In this document: piece after piece, positions 5,899 through 6,090 of the stretch
How positions within the stretch are numbered: the first letter of the stretch is position 1
Layout of the letters: every line of letters starts with the position of its first letter
Notes under the pieces: model-generated
Told to the model about the DNA's origin: nothing
Seen by the model: only the letters and a program-made list of their open reading frames with translations
Databases searched by the model: none
Assembly: GCA_001800005.1 (NCBI GenBank)
Contig: MGUL01000003.1
Location: 1 to 6,090, forward strand
Length of the DNA: 6,090 bases
From: Elusimicrobia bacterium RBG_16_66_12
Lineage (GTDB): Bacteria; Elusimicrobiota; Elusimicrobia; UBA1565; UBA9628
Direction of reading: 5' to 3'
Translations under genes and position numbers: made by a program

Positions 5899-6090
5899 AT
5901 GGACGGAGGCGTGGAGTTCCGCCGCCCCGGCTGGCCACGGCCGGAGGCGACAATGTTCCCATGCAAGCGTGCGGTTAGCGGAAATCATCCTGCGGCATCG
6001 ACTGGTTGCGATTCCACCCGTGCGGCACCCCAGTCGGCAGCGGGCGCACCGTTGGCAGCTCGGCACCCGTCCATCGGCGAGCTCGGAGCG
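5899..6090 (+). CDS. Unrecognised partial reading frame running off the window
   Basis: A plus-strand frame opens at ATG 5899, one base after the glycosyltransferase TGA, and stays open through the last base, giving at least 64 residues. An in-frame ATG at 5953 has a better ribosome binding site (GGAGG with a 5-nt spacer). The translation is rich in Ala, Pro, Arg and Gly (for example MFPCKRAVSGNHPAAS from the second start) and matches no family I know. In DNA this GC-rich a 192-bp open frame is common by chance, so it may be non-coding or degraded like the left side of the window. Position and spacing are its only support as a fourth operon gene. Confidence 0.25.
   Translation, partial: MDGGVEFRRPGWPRPEATMFPCKRAVSGNHPAASTGCDSTRAAPQSAAGAPLAARHPSIGELGA
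5924..5948 (+). promoter_or_regulatory. GC-rich hairpin overlapping a Shine-Dalgarno sequence
   Basis: CCGGC (5927-5931) pairs with GCCGG (5940-5944). After a bulged A at 5945, GCC (5924-5926) pairs with GGC (5946-5948), giving 8 bp around an 8-nt loop. The 3' arm contains GGAGG (5943-5947), which sits 5 nt before ATG 5953. If that ATG is used, the hairpin would mask its ribosome binding site. Alternatively it closes the operon 27 bp after the glycosyltransferase stop, but it lacks the T-run of an intrinsic terminator. Confidence 0.3.

Noticed and set aside
1..6090. CRISPR arrays, transposases, toxin-antitoxin pairs or phage genes
   Set aside because: No regularly spaced repeats, terminal inverted repeats with a transposase frame, or matching protein motifs were found on either strand.

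Overview
This is a high-GC bacterial window. Its clear core is a compact, plus-strand surface-polysaccharide operon (2282-5897). It encodes a Wzz-type chain-length determinant, a Wzy/O-antigen-ligase-type membrane protein and a GT4-fold glycosyltransferase, joined by two 4-bp stop/start overlaps (ATGA, GTGA). A Wzz/Wzy pair, together with a relic of the Tol-Pal protein CpoB/YbgF, points to a diderm (Gram-negative) organism. I cannot place the phylum from the sequence alone.

The left third (1-2230) looks like a recombination scar. At 58-261, minus strand, lies only the C-terminal tail of a GT4 glycosyltransferase. It is joined back-to-back, at about 255-265, to a plus-strand C-terminal fragment of CpoB/YbgF (256-557), which carries a frameshift near 411. 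An intact class I SAM-dependent methyltransferase follows on the minus strand (605-1354). Beyond it, on the plus strand, is a frameshifted N-domain fragment of the ClpB disaggregase (1459 to about 1794). The gap between the methyltransferase and the clpB relic holds two adjacent perfect inverted repeats (1408-1444).

From about 1795 to 2229 I see no convincing gene. This stretch holds an imperfect hairpin, a short segment resembling the 5' end of a tRNA-Leu, and a pair of CTGGCCAG palindromes 21 bp apart. A plausible sigma70-type promoter (2230-2259) sits just before the operon.

In the likely division of labour, the glycosyltransferase adds a sugar to a lipid-linked repeat unit on the cytoplasmic side, the Wzy-like protein polymerises (or ligates) units at the periplasmic face, and the Wzz-like protein sets chain length. 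The methyltransferase could modify a sugar or another metabolite, but its substrate is unknown. The window ends (5898-6090) in a hairpin overlapping a Shine-Dalgarno sequence and an unrecognised reading frame that runs off the edge. I found no evidence for a wholly new system. The most notable signals are the two frameshifted housekeeping-gene relics and the junction they form with the polysaccharide genes.
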